A stretch of 64,000 bases of DNA, from contig CAJHZI010000415.1 of NCBI GenBank assembly GCA_905160935.1, positions 62,001-126,000 of the forward strand, in the 5' to 3' direction. The translations under genes were made by a program, and so were the position numbers. The notes beneath the pieces were generated by a model. That model made no database searches, had not been told where the DNA came from, and was given only the letters and a program-made list of their open reading frames with translations. Shown piece by piece: positions 1 through 11,925 of the stretch. Source of the stretch: Enchytraeus crypticus (taxonomy: Eukaryota > Annelida > Clitellata > Enchytraeida > Enchytraeidae). Every line of letters begins with the position of its first letter. Position 1 is the first letter of the stretch.

Positions 1-329
1 CCCCCATTTAGGATAGTCCTACTCGTCTTGGGCCCAAATAGAACCATGACTGTACTTTGTTTCTGCGATTCAGGATGATATTAATTAACGACCTTTTCCG
101 ACAGGACTTAGAAGAACGGGTAGTACTTTAAATATTTTTTTCCTTTTTCGAATCATAAAGTTGTTGATCCGGTGAAAGAACAACTTTCAATATAGCCTAC
201 TCGTATAACTTAATTTAGTCAATCTAAATCTTCAACTACCCATCTAAATCAATAAACATCATAGCATGTTAGTAATATATAATATTGTCATGCATTGTGT
301 CATGTCTTAGATCATCATGATTCATGATT

Positions 330-476
330 AGATCATGGCTGATCTGAGAGTAAAATCTCTGGCATTCACTGGACTGGTAACACGGATAATGGTCTAAATT
401 GCCTAACGGATTAAACATGTGGTTTTAAAAGTGATAGATATCAACATAGTTGATAATTCACTATAATGCGTGTTTT
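330..476 (+). repeat. Dispersed repeat R2 (tRNA-headed SINE), 3' part
   Basis: The copy starts near gatctgagagtaaaatctc and runs through the family words ggactggtaacacgg, taaattgcctaacggat and atagttgataattcac to ctataatgcgtg. Other copies: 28485-28760, 46544-46740 and 57355-57505 (+); 11393-11640, 20470-20580 and 23238-23465 (-). Fuller copies carry a tRNA B-box-like ggttcgattcccgg upstream, so I call it a SINE. Confidence 0.7.
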
Positions 477-772
477 TTTAATAGAAAATCTTAACATTCA
501 CAAGCACGTTGCAATATGTATAACGTTGAAAGTAGGTAGGAAAATGAGTATCGATTAGCACAGACGATTTTTCTGGCTTTTTTAAAATTCAAGTCATTAT
601 TCTAAAAATATTGCCACGCCGGGCTTATAAAATAGCTATAAAATATAACTGTGCAGCAAATGTTTAAACACGGTATGCGATCAATATAGTGAGAGAATTA
701 TCATGCCTGCAGACTTTTTGTGGTGTAATATACTGCACTGAAATTAATGCATGCGACGTAATAAAAAGCTTA

Positions 773-880
773 AGTCAAGTTTAACGTCAGTTTCCTACTC
801 GATGGCATGTCAGTGATGGGGACAGCACTGGATATGAAACCTGCCTCTAATGATCCGCTGTTGAAAAACTTGCGAACAAG
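773..880 (-). repeat. Dispersed repeat R1 (SINE), degenerate copy
   Basis: Reverse-orientation copy recognised by ttaacgtcagtttcctac, gatggcatgtcagtgat and tgatccgctg. These are the complements of the R1 words gaggaaactgacgttaa and gcggatcagta. It is more diverged than the copies near 50 and 54 kb. Confidence 0.6.
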
Positions 881-1660
881 CCACACGCTCAGCACAGAAG
901 TAAATAAAATTAAATAACGAATTAATGCGATATAAGTATACACGTAGGCCTATATGCAATGTAATACAGTGCAGAGTAATGCAATGCTACAAGTATATAA
1001 GCAATTTTACGTACTGTACTGTAAGCAATAAGCAATGTAATACAGTACAATTTAACTCAGTACACTGTAAGCCTATACAGGATAATGCGCGCGGCAACGC
1101 AATGCAATGTCAGCAATGTAATACAATGTATGGTACTTCAATTCAATGTAATTTGTAAATTCAATAAAAGTGAAAAATACGATTCTTTGCAGTGATATCA
1201 TATACAGTGATCAGAAATAAATTACTAAATAAATAAATTACAGAACTGCTTAAGAACCAGTAGATCGACACATCATAATAATACTAGACAACAATTAGCA
1301 TGGAGCTGTTAACTAAACAGAAGTGATTAGCATGTGATAATACACTAGATTAATATGACACGTCAAATCTAGCTGTGTGGTGCATAATAAAAAAATCACT
1401 AGCAATCTAGCCTATAATCGCAGAGAATAGCTGATATGCAGGTTATTTATTTGCTCTTATGATATAACAGACAACTGGACGATACTAATGATCTGAAGTG
1501 GGGCTTATACCAAGATTATGGATTACAGATATGTATTAGAGGAAATATAAATTCACTACGGAGAAATAACTATTTGTACATTTAACGAGAAATCAAAAAT
1601 ACGTTAGCACAGAAATAGCAATGTGTTTAGAGATAAACATAGCAAGAAAGAGGGAGAGAG

Positions 1661-1665
1661 AAAAC

Positions 1666-1706
<41 letters not shown>
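1661..1706. repeat. (GA)n microsatellite
   Basis: Near-perfect dinucleotide run directly after a purine-rich leader. No gene is adjacent. Confidence 0.9.
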
Positions 1707-1712
<6 letters not shown>

Positions 1713-1813
1713 TGAGGCAAATGCTGACACAGAAACAGATACAGGTAGGTTGGGGGAGAAAGAAGGAAACAGCCTTCTTTAGTTTTATACCTACATAATC
1801 TTATATAGATTAT

Positions 1814-1816
<3 letters not shown>

Positions 1817-1852
<36 letters not shown>
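1817..1852. repeat. (AT)n microsatellite
   Basis: Uninterrupted TA dinucleotide run. Confidence 0.9.
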
Positions 1853-1853
<1 letters not shown>

Positions 1854-2271
1854 CATTATATTAAATATAATGGTGCTAGTATCGCTATATATATAGGTAA
1901 TCTATGTAAAAATCACTATTACAAATAGCACTATTATATAACACGTACATATGTTTGGCTGAATTATTTACATGACTGCACTAGTGCTCTAAAGGCTCCT
2001 ATAGAACATACCTGTTGCCTCGATTCATTGCTTGTACCTGCCTGTGACGTGATCGTAAACTATCTGTATGTAGACCAATCGAGCTACACTAACAACACAC
2101 TACACTACACTAACAATGGACGCCTACGGAGAATATATTTGATACACTAAAATTTGAGATGGATTAAAATGTACATACAGCCAAGAATTAATTTTAAATA
2201 AAATGCATTTTATTAATTATTTTCCTTAATTTTAAATAATACGCAATGTGCAATAATTATCATGCATGTGG

Positions 2272-3620
2272 CAGATCACTCTTTCTGTAGATTTCTCTCA
2301 AATGCTGGGTTCATTTGACAGATCACTCCTTCTGTAGATTTCTCTCAAATGCTGGGTTCATTTGACAGATCACTCTTTCTGTAGATTTCTCTCAAATGCT
2401 GGGTTCATTTGACAGATCACTCTTTCTGTAGATTTCTCTCAAATGCTGGGTTCATTTGACAGATCACTCTTTCTGTAGATTCAAATGCTCTCAAATGCTG
2501 GGTTCATTTGACTGTAGATCAAACTGACAGAACACTATTTCTGTAGATTTCTCTCAAATGCTGGGTTCATTTGACAGATCACTCTTTCTGTAGATTTCTC
2601 TCAAATGCTGGGTTCATTTGACAGAACACTATTTCTGTAGATTTCTCTCAAATGCTGGGTTCATTTGACAGATCACTCTTTCTGTAGATTTCTCTCAAAT
2701 GCTGGGTTCATTTGACAGAACACTATTTCTGTAGATTTCTCTCAAATGCTGGGTTCATTTGACAGATCACTCTTTCTGTAGATTTCTCTCAAATGCTGGG
2801 TTCATTTGACAGAACACTATTTCTGTAGATTTCTCTCAAATGCTGGGTTCATTTGACAGATCACTATTTCTGTAGATTTCTCTCAAATGCTGGGTTCATT
2901 TGACAGAACACTATTTCTGTAGATTTCTCTCAAATGCTGGGTTCATTTGACAGAACACTATTTCTGTAGATTTCTCTCAAATGCTGGGTTCATTTGACAG
3001 ATTTCTGTAGATTTCTCTCAAATGCTGGGTTCATTTGACAGACACTATTTCTGGATTCTCTCCAATGCTGCTGGTTCATTTTTCTGTAGATTTCTCTCAA
3101 ATGCTGGGTTCATTTGACAGATCACTCTTTCTGTAGATTTCTCTCAAATGCTGGGTTCATTTGACAGATCACTCTTTCTGTAGATTTCTCTCAAATGCTG
3201 GGTTCATTTGACAGATCACTCTTTCTGTAGATTTCTCTCAAATGCTGGGTTCATTTGACAGATCACTATTTCTGTAGATTTCTCTCAAATGCTGGGTTCA
3301 TTTGACAGATCACTCTTTCTGTAGATTTCTCTCAAATGCTGGGTTCATTTGACAGAACACTATTTCTGTAGATTTCTCTCAAATGCTGGGTTCATTTGAC
3401 AGAACACTATTTCTGTAGATTTCTCTCAAATGCTGGGTTCATTTGACAGAACACTATTTCTGTAGATTTCTCTCAAATGCTGGGTTCATTTGACAGAACA
3501 CTATTTCTGTAGATTTCTCTCAAATGCTGGGTTCATTTGACAGAACACTATTTCCGTAGATTTCTCTCAAATGCTGGGTTCATTTGACAGAACATTATTT
3601 CTGTAGATTTCTCTCAAATG
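2272..3620. repeat. 47-bp tandem satellite, about 28 copies
   Basis: Head-to-tail array of a 47-bp unit built from gacagatcactctttctg, tagatttctctcaaatgctg and ggttcattt. Units are almost identical apart from a variant block, atcactc versus aacacta, that recurs in several adjacent units. The array contains a few rearranged or shortened units (about 2480-2530 and 3000-3080) and ends inside a unit at the word caaatgcaaagg. There are no unique spacers between units, so it is a satellite and not a CRISPR array. Confidence 0.95.
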
Positions 3621-3734
3621 CAAAGGTCGAGAAATTTAATTCTAATCATGGTTTGCAGTCACTATTTCTAATGATGTGCTCATCCATCAACGAGCAGATC
3701 CCTTCAAATAATAAGTGATGTCTGATGTTCTCAT

Positions 3735-4290
3735 TAATATGTTACATTATCATTCAGTGATATTCACATTCATATCTTACACTATCTATCATTCAATGAT
3801 AATCACATTATTATGTTACAATAACATTCATTGATACTCACATTATTATGTTACACAATCTATCATCTGACGATAATCACACTATTATGTTACACAACTA
3901 TCATCTGACGATAATCACATTGTTATGTTACACAATCTATCGTTAATCACAAAATTACGCTACATTATTTATCTGTTATATTATCTATCATTTAATGATA
4001 TTAATACTATTCTGGTATATTATCTATCACTCAATCATATTCACACAATTATGTTACATTATCAATCACTCAATCATATTCACACAATTATGTTACATTA
4101 TCAATCACTCAATCATATTCACACAATTATATTACATTATCAATCACTCAATCATATTCACACAATTATGTTACATTATCAATCACTCAATCATATTCAC
4201 ACAATTATGTTACATTATCAATCACTCAATCATATTCACACAATTATGTTATATTATCAACCACTCAATCATATTCACATTATTGTGGTC
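3735..4290. repeat. 39-bp tandem array with degenerate 5' copies
   Basis: From about 4027 to 4290 a 39-bp unit (words cactcaatcatattcac and attatgttacattatcaat) repeats about 6-7 times nearly perfectly. From about 3735 to 4026 diverged relatives of the same unit appear, with tgttacacaatctatcatc. Because 39 is a multiple of three, the array stays open in two frames. This is a property of the repeat and is not evidence of a protein. Confidence 0.9.
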
Positions 4291-4539
4291 TGAAAAAAGT
4301 GATGTCTTCATCCTGACATAGCCCTCTGAAATACTACGATTCTGGCTACGGTTTGGATTTGGTACTATAGTGCTCAATGTTAGCATGGACGACAGTAGCA
4401 CTCTAATTCTGTTGTTGTTGTTGTTCTGGCTAAAAGTAACCTTAGGCCTACATATCCTTTCTGAGTTATTACTTGGACGCCCCTACAATGCAGAAAGCCT
4501 TCAGTCCAATAACTAAATATTATGTAAAGTAAAAGCTGG

Positions 4540-4648
4540 TAAAGCTAAGGTTAACGTCAGTTTCCTCACTCAAAAGCGATGTCAGTGACGGGCGAGCCCA
4601 TGATTTAAAAACCTTGCACTTACTGATCCGCCGTCGAGCAGTATCCAT
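4540..4648 (-). repeat. Dispersed repeat R1 (SINE)
   Basis: Minus-strand copy with ggttaacgtcagtttcctc, aaaagcgatgtcagtgacg and actgatccgccgtcgagc, the complements of the R1 landmarks. Confidence 0.7.
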
Positions 4649-5418
4649 TTAACGCAGAAATCGACGTTAAACTTTTATATTTGAAACATATGAAAAAGTC
4701 TTTATTACAAACTATATTTAGTAAATATCTACTTAGAAAATATACAGTCATTGTAGTGATACGAAATGTCCGTTTCTTACATTATCCCAGACATCCTCTG
4801 ACGCTTAAATCAACTTTAAACTTAGCTTAACAAAAACAAAAACCTCTTTGATTCACGTGTGTAACTAGTACAACATGCACTTAGCTTTACTGAATGGCTT
4901 ATACGTTCACACTGGCAGTTCAGAAAGCCATGGGCGAATGGAACATAACAAACACACAAAGCACTGAATTAAAGAGGAGCTAGGAGCATTCGCCTAAAAT
5001 TAACCCTGGAGGTACCCCATCAATCCATGATTTGAACATACATGGGGTCAAAAAGGACCTCCAATAGGATCTACAAGCGACCATTTTATCAGCCCAAGCT
5101 TCCTACTCCCCTTCCCCTCCAATTTTTTTTCGTTTATCACCGTTTGCCGGCACCAAGCAGCGCTTGCCGACCATAGAGAAATTAATCATGCTTAATTCTG
5201 CGACACAGCTAGAACAGCTGAGCTCTTAGCTTCTGTGTGATGAGTGCACGTTATGAATACTGTAATATGCATGATCTGCGGTGTCAACAGTGCACACATA
5301 ACATGATAATAAACCGTCATACGCGCTATCTCGTACTACGGAGACTATTCTATTTAACTAGAGGGGCGTGATTAGCTCAATACGACAGGAATCAAGCAGT
5401 AAATAGACCAGCAGTAAT

Positions 5419-5419
5419 A

Positions 5420-5469
<50 letters not shown>
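5419..5469. repeat. (GA)n microsatellite
   Basis: Dinucleotide run with one A interruption. Confidence 0.9.
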
Positions 5470-6019
5470 TTTGTTTATTTCAGCATCAGCCCCAAATCAC
5501 TGACAATATAAATAGAATTAGCACATTTAAATAAATAAAATAAAATAAAAATTCCCAGACAAACAGGGAATCAAACAGTCTTTAAAATCTAGAACAACTT
5601 CCAGTAATAGTCAAATATAAAGAAGAAAAACGGCTTCAGGTCGCATCGTGTTACAGCCACTAGTAGGGTTGAGCTAGCAACCCATTGAGGGGCCCATTGA
5701 TCTCAATGCCCACTCCACTCTTTCAAATGGAATTTTCGACGAATTCACGTTTGACAATTCTAGACACCAAGTTACATCCTTGACATCATCCTACGTCCCT
5801 GACATCAACATTGAATGAGGAAACGGACGTTAAACCCGTATGGTCTGACGTCACTTTCATATGTTCAGGACAACCATTGCGGCTTCTGTAACCAGAGGTA
5901 GCCTGTTCAATATTACGTAACATAGTCGGTTATTGGTGAATCAGTCAATATGCGTATAAATCAAGCGTCGCTCTGCGTTTAATCCCTCAGTAGCGCTATC
6001 ACACTGGATGCACATAATA

Positions 6020-6150
6020 TAACATAACAACAATTAGAGTGCTACAGTCATCAATGACAACTGCAAGCTATATTGAGACAAAATCAAGCCGGCGAGCAAA
6101 AAAAGGTTCAAAAACGGTGCAAATTCCAAAATCCAGAAAATCAGTCTAAA
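6020..6150 (-). repeat. Dispersed repeat R5
   Basis: Carries acaacaattagagtgctac, agtcatcaatgacaactgc, aaaatcaagccggcgagc and gtgcaaattccaaaatcc. The same order in reverse complement occurs at about 29125-29260, and a diverged copy at 40480-40605. Fragments of one end lie near 4375-4420, 39045-39165 and 49465-49500. The class of element is unknown. Confidence 0.65.
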
Positions 6151-6211
6151 GTCCAAAGTCACATAATAGTAGTATGCCACGGTAAACAGCTTACGTTTAC
6201 AGCTTGTGATA

Positions 6212-6276
6212 AAGATATATCGTATAACGAGATCAAAACGTTCTAAAACCTTTTGATCTCGTTATAGGATATATCT
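6212..6276. repeat. Fold-back hairpin with about 26-bp arms
   Basis: The arm around 6212-6238 (atatatcgtataacgagatc) and the arm around 6250-6276 (gatctcgttataggatatat) are reverse complements with one mismatch, separated by about 11 nt. Confidence 0.8.
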
Positions 6277-6627
6277 CTTATAGGCCTATATCTTTTTTAT
6301 CTTTTCTTATATGAGATTCCTTCTAGTTGCGGCATCAATTACTGCATTGCTGTTAAAACCTTAGACACGTAGTCATACTAGAGTAACTAGAACTACCAGT
6401 GTATAATGATTATTTTATAAAACTGTAAAGCAACGTTTAACGTCAATAAAGCATCATAAGCGATACTGTTAGAGACGATACGGCTGGGATTTGAACCGAT
6501 GGCTTCCAGCTTATCAGGAAAGCTAGCTAACTACTCATTTGTCCATGAACCGGTTTATACTTTATTCCCTGACCCCGCTGCACAACAGTCAGTTATTTAA
6601 CCTAAAAAGTAATGAATGGGTCTATTT

Positions 6628-6762
6628 GGCTGGAGCCAGTGGCGAAATCGTCAAGACACTCGACCGCGGATTAGTATGTGTGGGATCCAAATCCTGGGCT
6701 CACCCGTCACTGACATCGTTTCGAGTGAGGAAACTGACGTTAACCTTAGCTTTACCTTTTAA
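6628..6762 (+). repeat. Dispersed repeat R1 (SINE)
   Basis: Near full length: ggctggagccagtggcg, actcgaccgcggattagta, a B-box-like gggatccaaatcctgg, gtcactgacatcg and gaggaaactgacgttaacc. The internal promoter-like word and the common 3' end suggest a tRNA-derived SINE. Open reading through it is incidental. Confidence 0.75.
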
Positions 6763-8621
6763 CTTTTTATTTTAATATTTAATACTAAATTCTGTAAATA
6801 ATAAATGCTATCTGTTCGACAACCGTCCATCCCTTATTTAAATCAGCTGCTGGTAACGATGTTCTCTAACCAATACTCCAGTGCCGCTATGGCTTCCCAA
6901 GCCATGGCCAGCAAACCGGGTCCATCCTCGCGGGCCCTTTTTATATTTATTCATAGTAAGTTATTTGTAAATGAGACATATATTCATCTAAACATGATCG
7001 TGATTTACGGTTGAATGTTAAAGAACACTACATTCCATAGCCATTAAATTCATGTGTATAAATGGCCATTTCACGTAGGCTACTAAAATATTAAAATTAC
7101 CGTATTTATAATACTTAGATGTACACTTTCAAAAGGCAAAGGAGCAATCAAACGCCGGTAAAAAATTGCTCAGTCCGCCTGTGGAAAAGGTTTGGAAGTC
7201 TCTGCTATAGTATGCCTAATGGAACAGCCGTAAAGCTGCTTTTGTGCGAAAGAGACTTGCAGTAGCAGGCCTACAGCGACTTAGTGCATATAGGGCACAA
7301 AAGTTTATTCAAAATCTTAATAAAGGTCACAAATTTCTGCATTATTATTTTCGTGTGTGGAGTGAAAAGTTTAATAGCACTGATCATTAAATAGTTAAAT
7401 ACTTGTGAAAAATTAGCACGCCTGAAGCCATATGTCTTTTCTCTTATACGTGGATTAGTAAAGAAATTTTAAATAGACTTTAGATATCGGTCCAACAGCC
7501 GCATCTTTGATGCTTCCGCTATCCTATTTTGTAAGCAGAACTTTCCTTTTCACAATAACCTACATACATGTATAATCAGAAAATCAAATGCTAAATCGCA
7601 TTAATGTAGTGGCTCAACAGCTGGATCGTTGACAAAAAAGGGGGTGGAGTGGAAAAGGTACTGAGTTCAAAAAGGGGGAAGAGGAAAAATTGGCCATCGT
7701 GAGTTATGCAAGAGAGGGATATGCGGGCATGCGTCGTTACTTTGGGGGGAATTGACTCCCCTGACCACATTCATATATTGTAATATGTACCTTTACCTTT
7801 CTATTGTTGTGCATGCTTCTCAATGTTTGCATGGATGTTTGCTTTCGTTTGATTTTTCTTTCATTTCGTTTGCTAGTATTTAATAATATTTACATATTTG
7901 TCGTTTGTCAGTTATTTGGTGTTGATGCCGAAAATAAAACATCTCTCTCTCTCTCGTACTGGTCTTCATTAACCTTCTGTGAAAGGAAAAGTCATGTTGT
8001 GAACATTCCATACAGTTCTGCATAAGCTTATTGCACGGGCTTAATAACTTCAAACTAGTGAGAAGAAAATGTAATTAAATATTTACCACAGACTCGAGTC
8101 TGTTTGTACACATGTAGCCTGCAGCAAGAAATCGATAGGTTCATTAAGTCAAGCTTTTTCAATGCCGAAAAACACAGCCTTATTTAATTGGGTTTTTTTT
8201 CGTATTTTTACACACACGACATACCGCTTGTGCTACAGAGTTTCCTTCCTTAGTTGCTTCTTTTGTAGTTTTCATTATTTCACCCATTCCTCTCTACTGT
8301 TATTAGTAATCGTCGTCTTTTGTTGGCGCACCAGTTGCAGCCGGCGCGGATTTAAGAATATCCTTCCAACACCTCGGGGTTTTTGTCATTCACAACTGTC
8401 AACACTCTGTCTTCCTAGGTGGTGACTCACAAAATACTGACCGGGCGCGATGTAGCTTACCTTCGTTCAATTGACGCACAGCTTAACAGAGTGAGCACTC
8501 ACCCGCCCCCTGTTATTAAAATTCCTCCCCTCCCTTCAAAAATTCAAATGTCCACGCCAGACCTACAACTAGCGGATCTATAGCTAGAGCTGTAGCAACT
8601 TTTCAGTACTTATATTTAATT

Positions 8622-8662
8622 AGAATAGTTTCTTATAATCGACGATTATAAGAGACTATTCT
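8622..8662. repeat. Hairpin with 20-bp arms and 1-nt loop
   Basis: Arms 8622-8641 and 8643-8662 (agaatagtttcttataatcg against its complement) differ at one position and are separated by a single base. Confidence 0.85.
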
Positions 8663-8767
8663 ATACTAGAAAGATGATTATCTGCTGAGAGAGAGAGATT
8701 AACAAAATTAACTTACGAAAAATATTATCCGGCTACCCAAGTTGTGTCAAATAATTTAGTTGAGAAA

Positions 8768-8945
8768 TGGACCAACCGTGGTCCGTACTTGTCGTAAAAG
8801 GCGATAAAGCAGTAAGATCCAAACTAATGTCAGAACGGACATTTGGTTGGCGAGTGCTTAGGCTCCAGAAATTTCTATAAAATTGTCTAATCCCGACCCT
8901 ACAGTTAAACTTGGAATCAAGGGAAGAAGACGAAGATGATGATTA
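8768..8945 (+). repeat. Dispersed repeat R3 (SINE-like, GAT tail)
   Basis: Family words gtcgtaaaaggcgataaag, cattcggttggcgagtgc-like text, ggctccagaaatt, cccgaccctacagttaaac and a terminal gaagatgatgatgat tail. Further copies: 27270-27415, 32375-32606 and 52190-52420 (+). 3' fragments lie at 11045-11105 and 31690-31775. Confidence 0.75.
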
Positions 8946-9835
8946 CGAATTAAGGAAGATAACATTTTATTTGAGCATTTTTAATTGTTGTTATTTCTAC
9001 TATTTATTTAGGCGTATTGACTAACTTAACGCATAATTAATAATGGCCATGCTGGTCCAAACCTTTAGCACTCAATAAAAAAGTGCAGCTGAAAGAAATG
9101 AGAAAAAAAGTGCAGCTGAAAGAAATGAGAAAAGATAAAAAGAAAAACTTAAACTCAACATCGAACCCAGGTAACTAGCAGCGCTATACACGAAAACATT
9201 TAAATAACAAGCATTATTACTAATGGCCTTATTTAAAGAATCAAAGTTTACATTTTATAATAATTAATATCACCGTAGTTAATAAATTTAATTACTTATA
9301 GGCTATATTAGAGTCTAAATAGCGTGAACTTTATATTTTATATAATGAAATATACAATTACATGTAGACTTTGATATCCAATTTGACGTACATTTAATTT
9401 GAAATACAATTTTGACTTTATGTTGATTAATTTTGTTGTGCTTACGTAATTGTTTATATTTTAAATATTTGTCTTGAAAGGACCAGACGACTTCAATATT
9501 TTAAAATAAAACAACAACATGTATCTAGTGTTGGAGGAAGAATTTTTCTTATGTTTTCATTAAGTCTTGAAATTAATTCAATGAAAGTTAGTAGATAAAT
9601 TTGTACACTAATTATTATTTATGAATTCAACAAAAGTTATAGGCGTAGGTCTATTGGACAAATAAAAGTTATACGCCTATTTAATTGAAAAATAACAAAT
9701 TGAATAGTAATTTTAATGGTCAATTTAATCAACTAGACTAGTAGGTCTACATGTAATTAATTAAATTTTTATATGACATCAGTAGGCTTACTTAACATAT
9801 AATTACCATTATTAATCTAGTTTCAAGGCTATACA

Positions 9836-9838
<3 letters not shown>

Positions 9839-9893
<55 letters not shown>

Positions 9894-9981
9894 TTTTAAA
9901 ATAGATCTATATGCATTCGAGTAGGTTACTGCTAAACAATTATTAGTATAGTTTAGTAAACTATACTAATAATTTAGTATA

Positions 9982-10032
<51 letters not shown>
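9839..10032. repeat. Two (AT)n runs around a perfect palindrome
   Basis: (AT)n at 9839-9891 and 9983-10032. Between them is a 17-bp-arm perfect inverted repeat (9939-9955 and 9957-9973) with a one-base centre, reading attattagtatagttta outward. Confidence 0.85.
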
Positions 10033-10036
<4 letters not shown>

Positions 10037-10360
10037 TATATATATTCTAAAATTATAGAATTTAGTATCTTTTAGTTTTAGTTTAGTTTAGTAAACAATA
10101 AAAGGGGCGTCATTCCCTGAGAAATCAATCCTGTCTACCCATACTGTCAGAAGGCTCTATGCTGCACGACAATAGACAATGAAATACAAGCTAGTCGTTC
10201 CATCAAAGGCTTCAGACGTATATACTGGCTCTCTATTGCAATATAATACAAAGTATATCTACAAATTAGTTAATAATTATCGAACTTCAAGATCGACAAT
10301 TTAGCAACTTGCTATTCGGTCCATCACTGCTTGATATACCGTGCTGACGATAGACAAGGC

Positions 10361-10608
10361 GTTTGATAAATTATAATTTCAGTTTGATAAATTATAATTT
10401 CAGTTTGATAAATTATAATTTCAGTTTGATAAATTATAATTTCAGTTTGATAAATTATAATTTCAGTTTGATAAATTATAATTTCAGTTTGATAAATTAT
10501 AATTTCAGTTTGATAAATTATAATTCCAGTTTGATAAATTATAATTCCAGTTTGATAAATTATAATTCCAGTTTGATAAATTATAATTTCAGTTTGATAA
10601 ATTATAAT
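10361..10608. repeat. 21-bp tandem array, about 12 copies
   Basis: Unit tttgataaattataatttc plus ag, almost identical through 12 copies. Three adjacent units (about 10510-10575) carry attccag in place of atttcag. The unit length is a multiple of three and lacks stops in one frame on each strand, so both strands stay open for about 95-100 codons (INYNFSL on +, IIIYQTE on -). Flanking sequence gives no support for coding. Confidence 0.92.
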
Positions 10609-11392
10609 GACACTATAATCAGTCAATTGCTAACAAATTTAATATTTTAAAATTATAATGTCATAATTATATCGAGAGCCTCGAAGGTATTTCTAAAAAA
10701 TCTCATTTCAAGTATTAAAATGTAGAATTAAAATATATCTGTTCTGTGAAAAATACTTGATTTTCTTTAACACTGTTGATTATACAGTAAATCAATAATT
10801 GTATTATTATCTTAAAGATAATTACCAAACCTGAATAATTCGATATTAATTTTTTGTCCTGTGAGAAAGTAATCAATAAATATCAGTTAACTTATTTAAC
10901 TGCTACCTTGAAGAAGCTTATCGGCTATGATCTACTATTAACAAACATTGTAATGAAATAAATCACAAACAATCATAATCCACAAATGATCAAAATCCAC
11001 ATATTTAAACAATAAGGAAATTTATTCTATTTTCTCTATACAGTCTATTGCTATCCCGATCCTAGGTAAACTGAGATTCAAGGGAAGATGATGATGATGA
11101 TGATTCTATTTTCTTTATAGCCAGTCATGCGAAATCTAAGATTTTATCTCAGATTAGCACGGCCGAGATCAGATCAGAGTGTAGTAAATATTATTCCCTA
11201 AAACAATAAACAAATTGAACAATCAATGAATACGATTAATACAAATCAATCAAATCAATCAATACCAATGAATCAATGCCAAGTAGTACATGTATGAAGA
11301 GGCTCTGAGCTGCTAAAAGAACAAAAATCAAGAATAGACTAATTAGTCAATCAAGTTAACATTCAATCAATTATAATAATAATAATAACACT

Positions 11393-11640
11393 TATTCTAG
11401 TGAAATTATCAACTACGTTGGTATCCATCACTTTTAATATAACATGTTAAATTCGATAGGCAATTTTGTCCATTTTCCGAGTAGCCAGTCCAGTAGTGAT
11501 TGTCAGAGATTTTACTCCCAGATCAGCGCGGCTGGAATTCGAACCCACGAGAGTTCAATTCGCCTCAGGGCCCGTCATTTAAAATTTCATGACGTTATCT
11601 ACACCTCTAGACACTGCGCTATCGAGACATTCAATGTTAC
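11393..11640 (-). repeat. Dispersed repeat R2 (SINE), near full length
   Basis: Minus-strand copy running from the family 3' end (tagtgaaattatcaactac) through a complement B box (gctggaattcgaacccacg) to the 5' head with catttaaaatttcatgacg and agacactgcgctatcgag. It abuts the stop codon of the L1 terminal-exon candidate at 11641. Confidence 0.75.
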
Positions 11641-11727
11641 TTATGAAAAACTATTAACTGAAATCGACTTGCGCGAGACTTCTTCATCTTCACGTTTTAC
11701 TTTCTTCAGAGGCTCCTTCTTTAGAGG
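11641..11727 (-). CDS. L1 locus: candidate terminal coding exon (Lys-rich)
   Basis: A minus-strand acceptor (ctattttttatcag) is followed by 87 nt encoding PLKKEPLKKVKREDEE, then VSRKSISVNSFS and a TAA. Phase 0 at the acceptor gives 28 residues. The Lys/Pro/Glu composition matches the micro-exons upstream in L1 (KKKPLQKSK at 13091-13120 when read in phase 1), which is why I place it in the same gene. The stop is immediately followed by a reverse SINE R2. A possible internal donor (GTAAAA) after codon 9 would shorten it. No similarity to a known protein is recognised. Confidence 0.4.
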   Translation of the reverse strand, partial: PLKKEPLKKVKREDEEVSRKSISVNSFS

Positions 11728-11925
11728 CTGATAAAAAATAGACGATCAAAATAGAACAAGGTAGTCAGTCAGTCAATACGAACTAGTATTAAAAAAGGCT
11801 TCAAGCTGCGAGTAAATATACAACGAAATATAAGTTTACAAAAACTAACATGCAAAACACGCTGATTAATACGACCGAACGTGTTGTATATAATTATAAA
11901 TATAAAATGAACACACAGGAGAAGT

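Larger units (their letters stand above)
1..2270. other. Gene-free left flank with SINE fragments and microsatellites
   Basis: No convincing exon was found. The stretch holds one copy of repeat family R2 (about 330-476, +), one R1 copy (about 773-880, -), a degenerate tract rich in short words such as gcaatgtaatacagt (about 940-1155), a (GA)n run (1661-1706) and an (AT)n run (1817-1852). The remainder is AT-rich sequence without visible structure. Confidence 0.6.
4300..11640. other. Gene-poor repeat-rich tract
   Basis: No exon with convincing coding character. Contents: R1 copies (4540-4648 -, 6628-6762 +), a (GA)n run (5419-5469), an R5 copy (6020-6150 -), fold-back hairpins (6212-6276, 8622-8662, 9939-9973), an R3 copy (8768-8945 +), a short direct duplication near 9086-9135, two long (AT)n runs, the 21-bp array (10361-10608) and an R2 copy (11393-11640 -). 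Remaining sequence is AT-rich without visible features. Confidence 0.6.

Noticed and set aside
925..1158. 77-codon open frame rich in Cys and Gln
   Set aside because: Produced by degenerate gcaatgtaatac repeats; no domain or splice context.
2272..3620. Regular repeats that might be taken for a CRISPR array
   Set aside because: The units abut with no unique spacers, the DNA is eukaryotic and there are no cas genes. It is a satellite.
3925..4321. Two overlapping open frames with 13-residue periodic peptides
   Set aside because: Consequence of a 39-bp minisatellite whose unit is a multiple of three.
6539..6775. Open frame containing WVYLAGASGEIVKTLDRG
   Set aside because: It is the translation of a SINE R1 copy; the same peptide text recurs at every R1 copy (for example 21692-21919).
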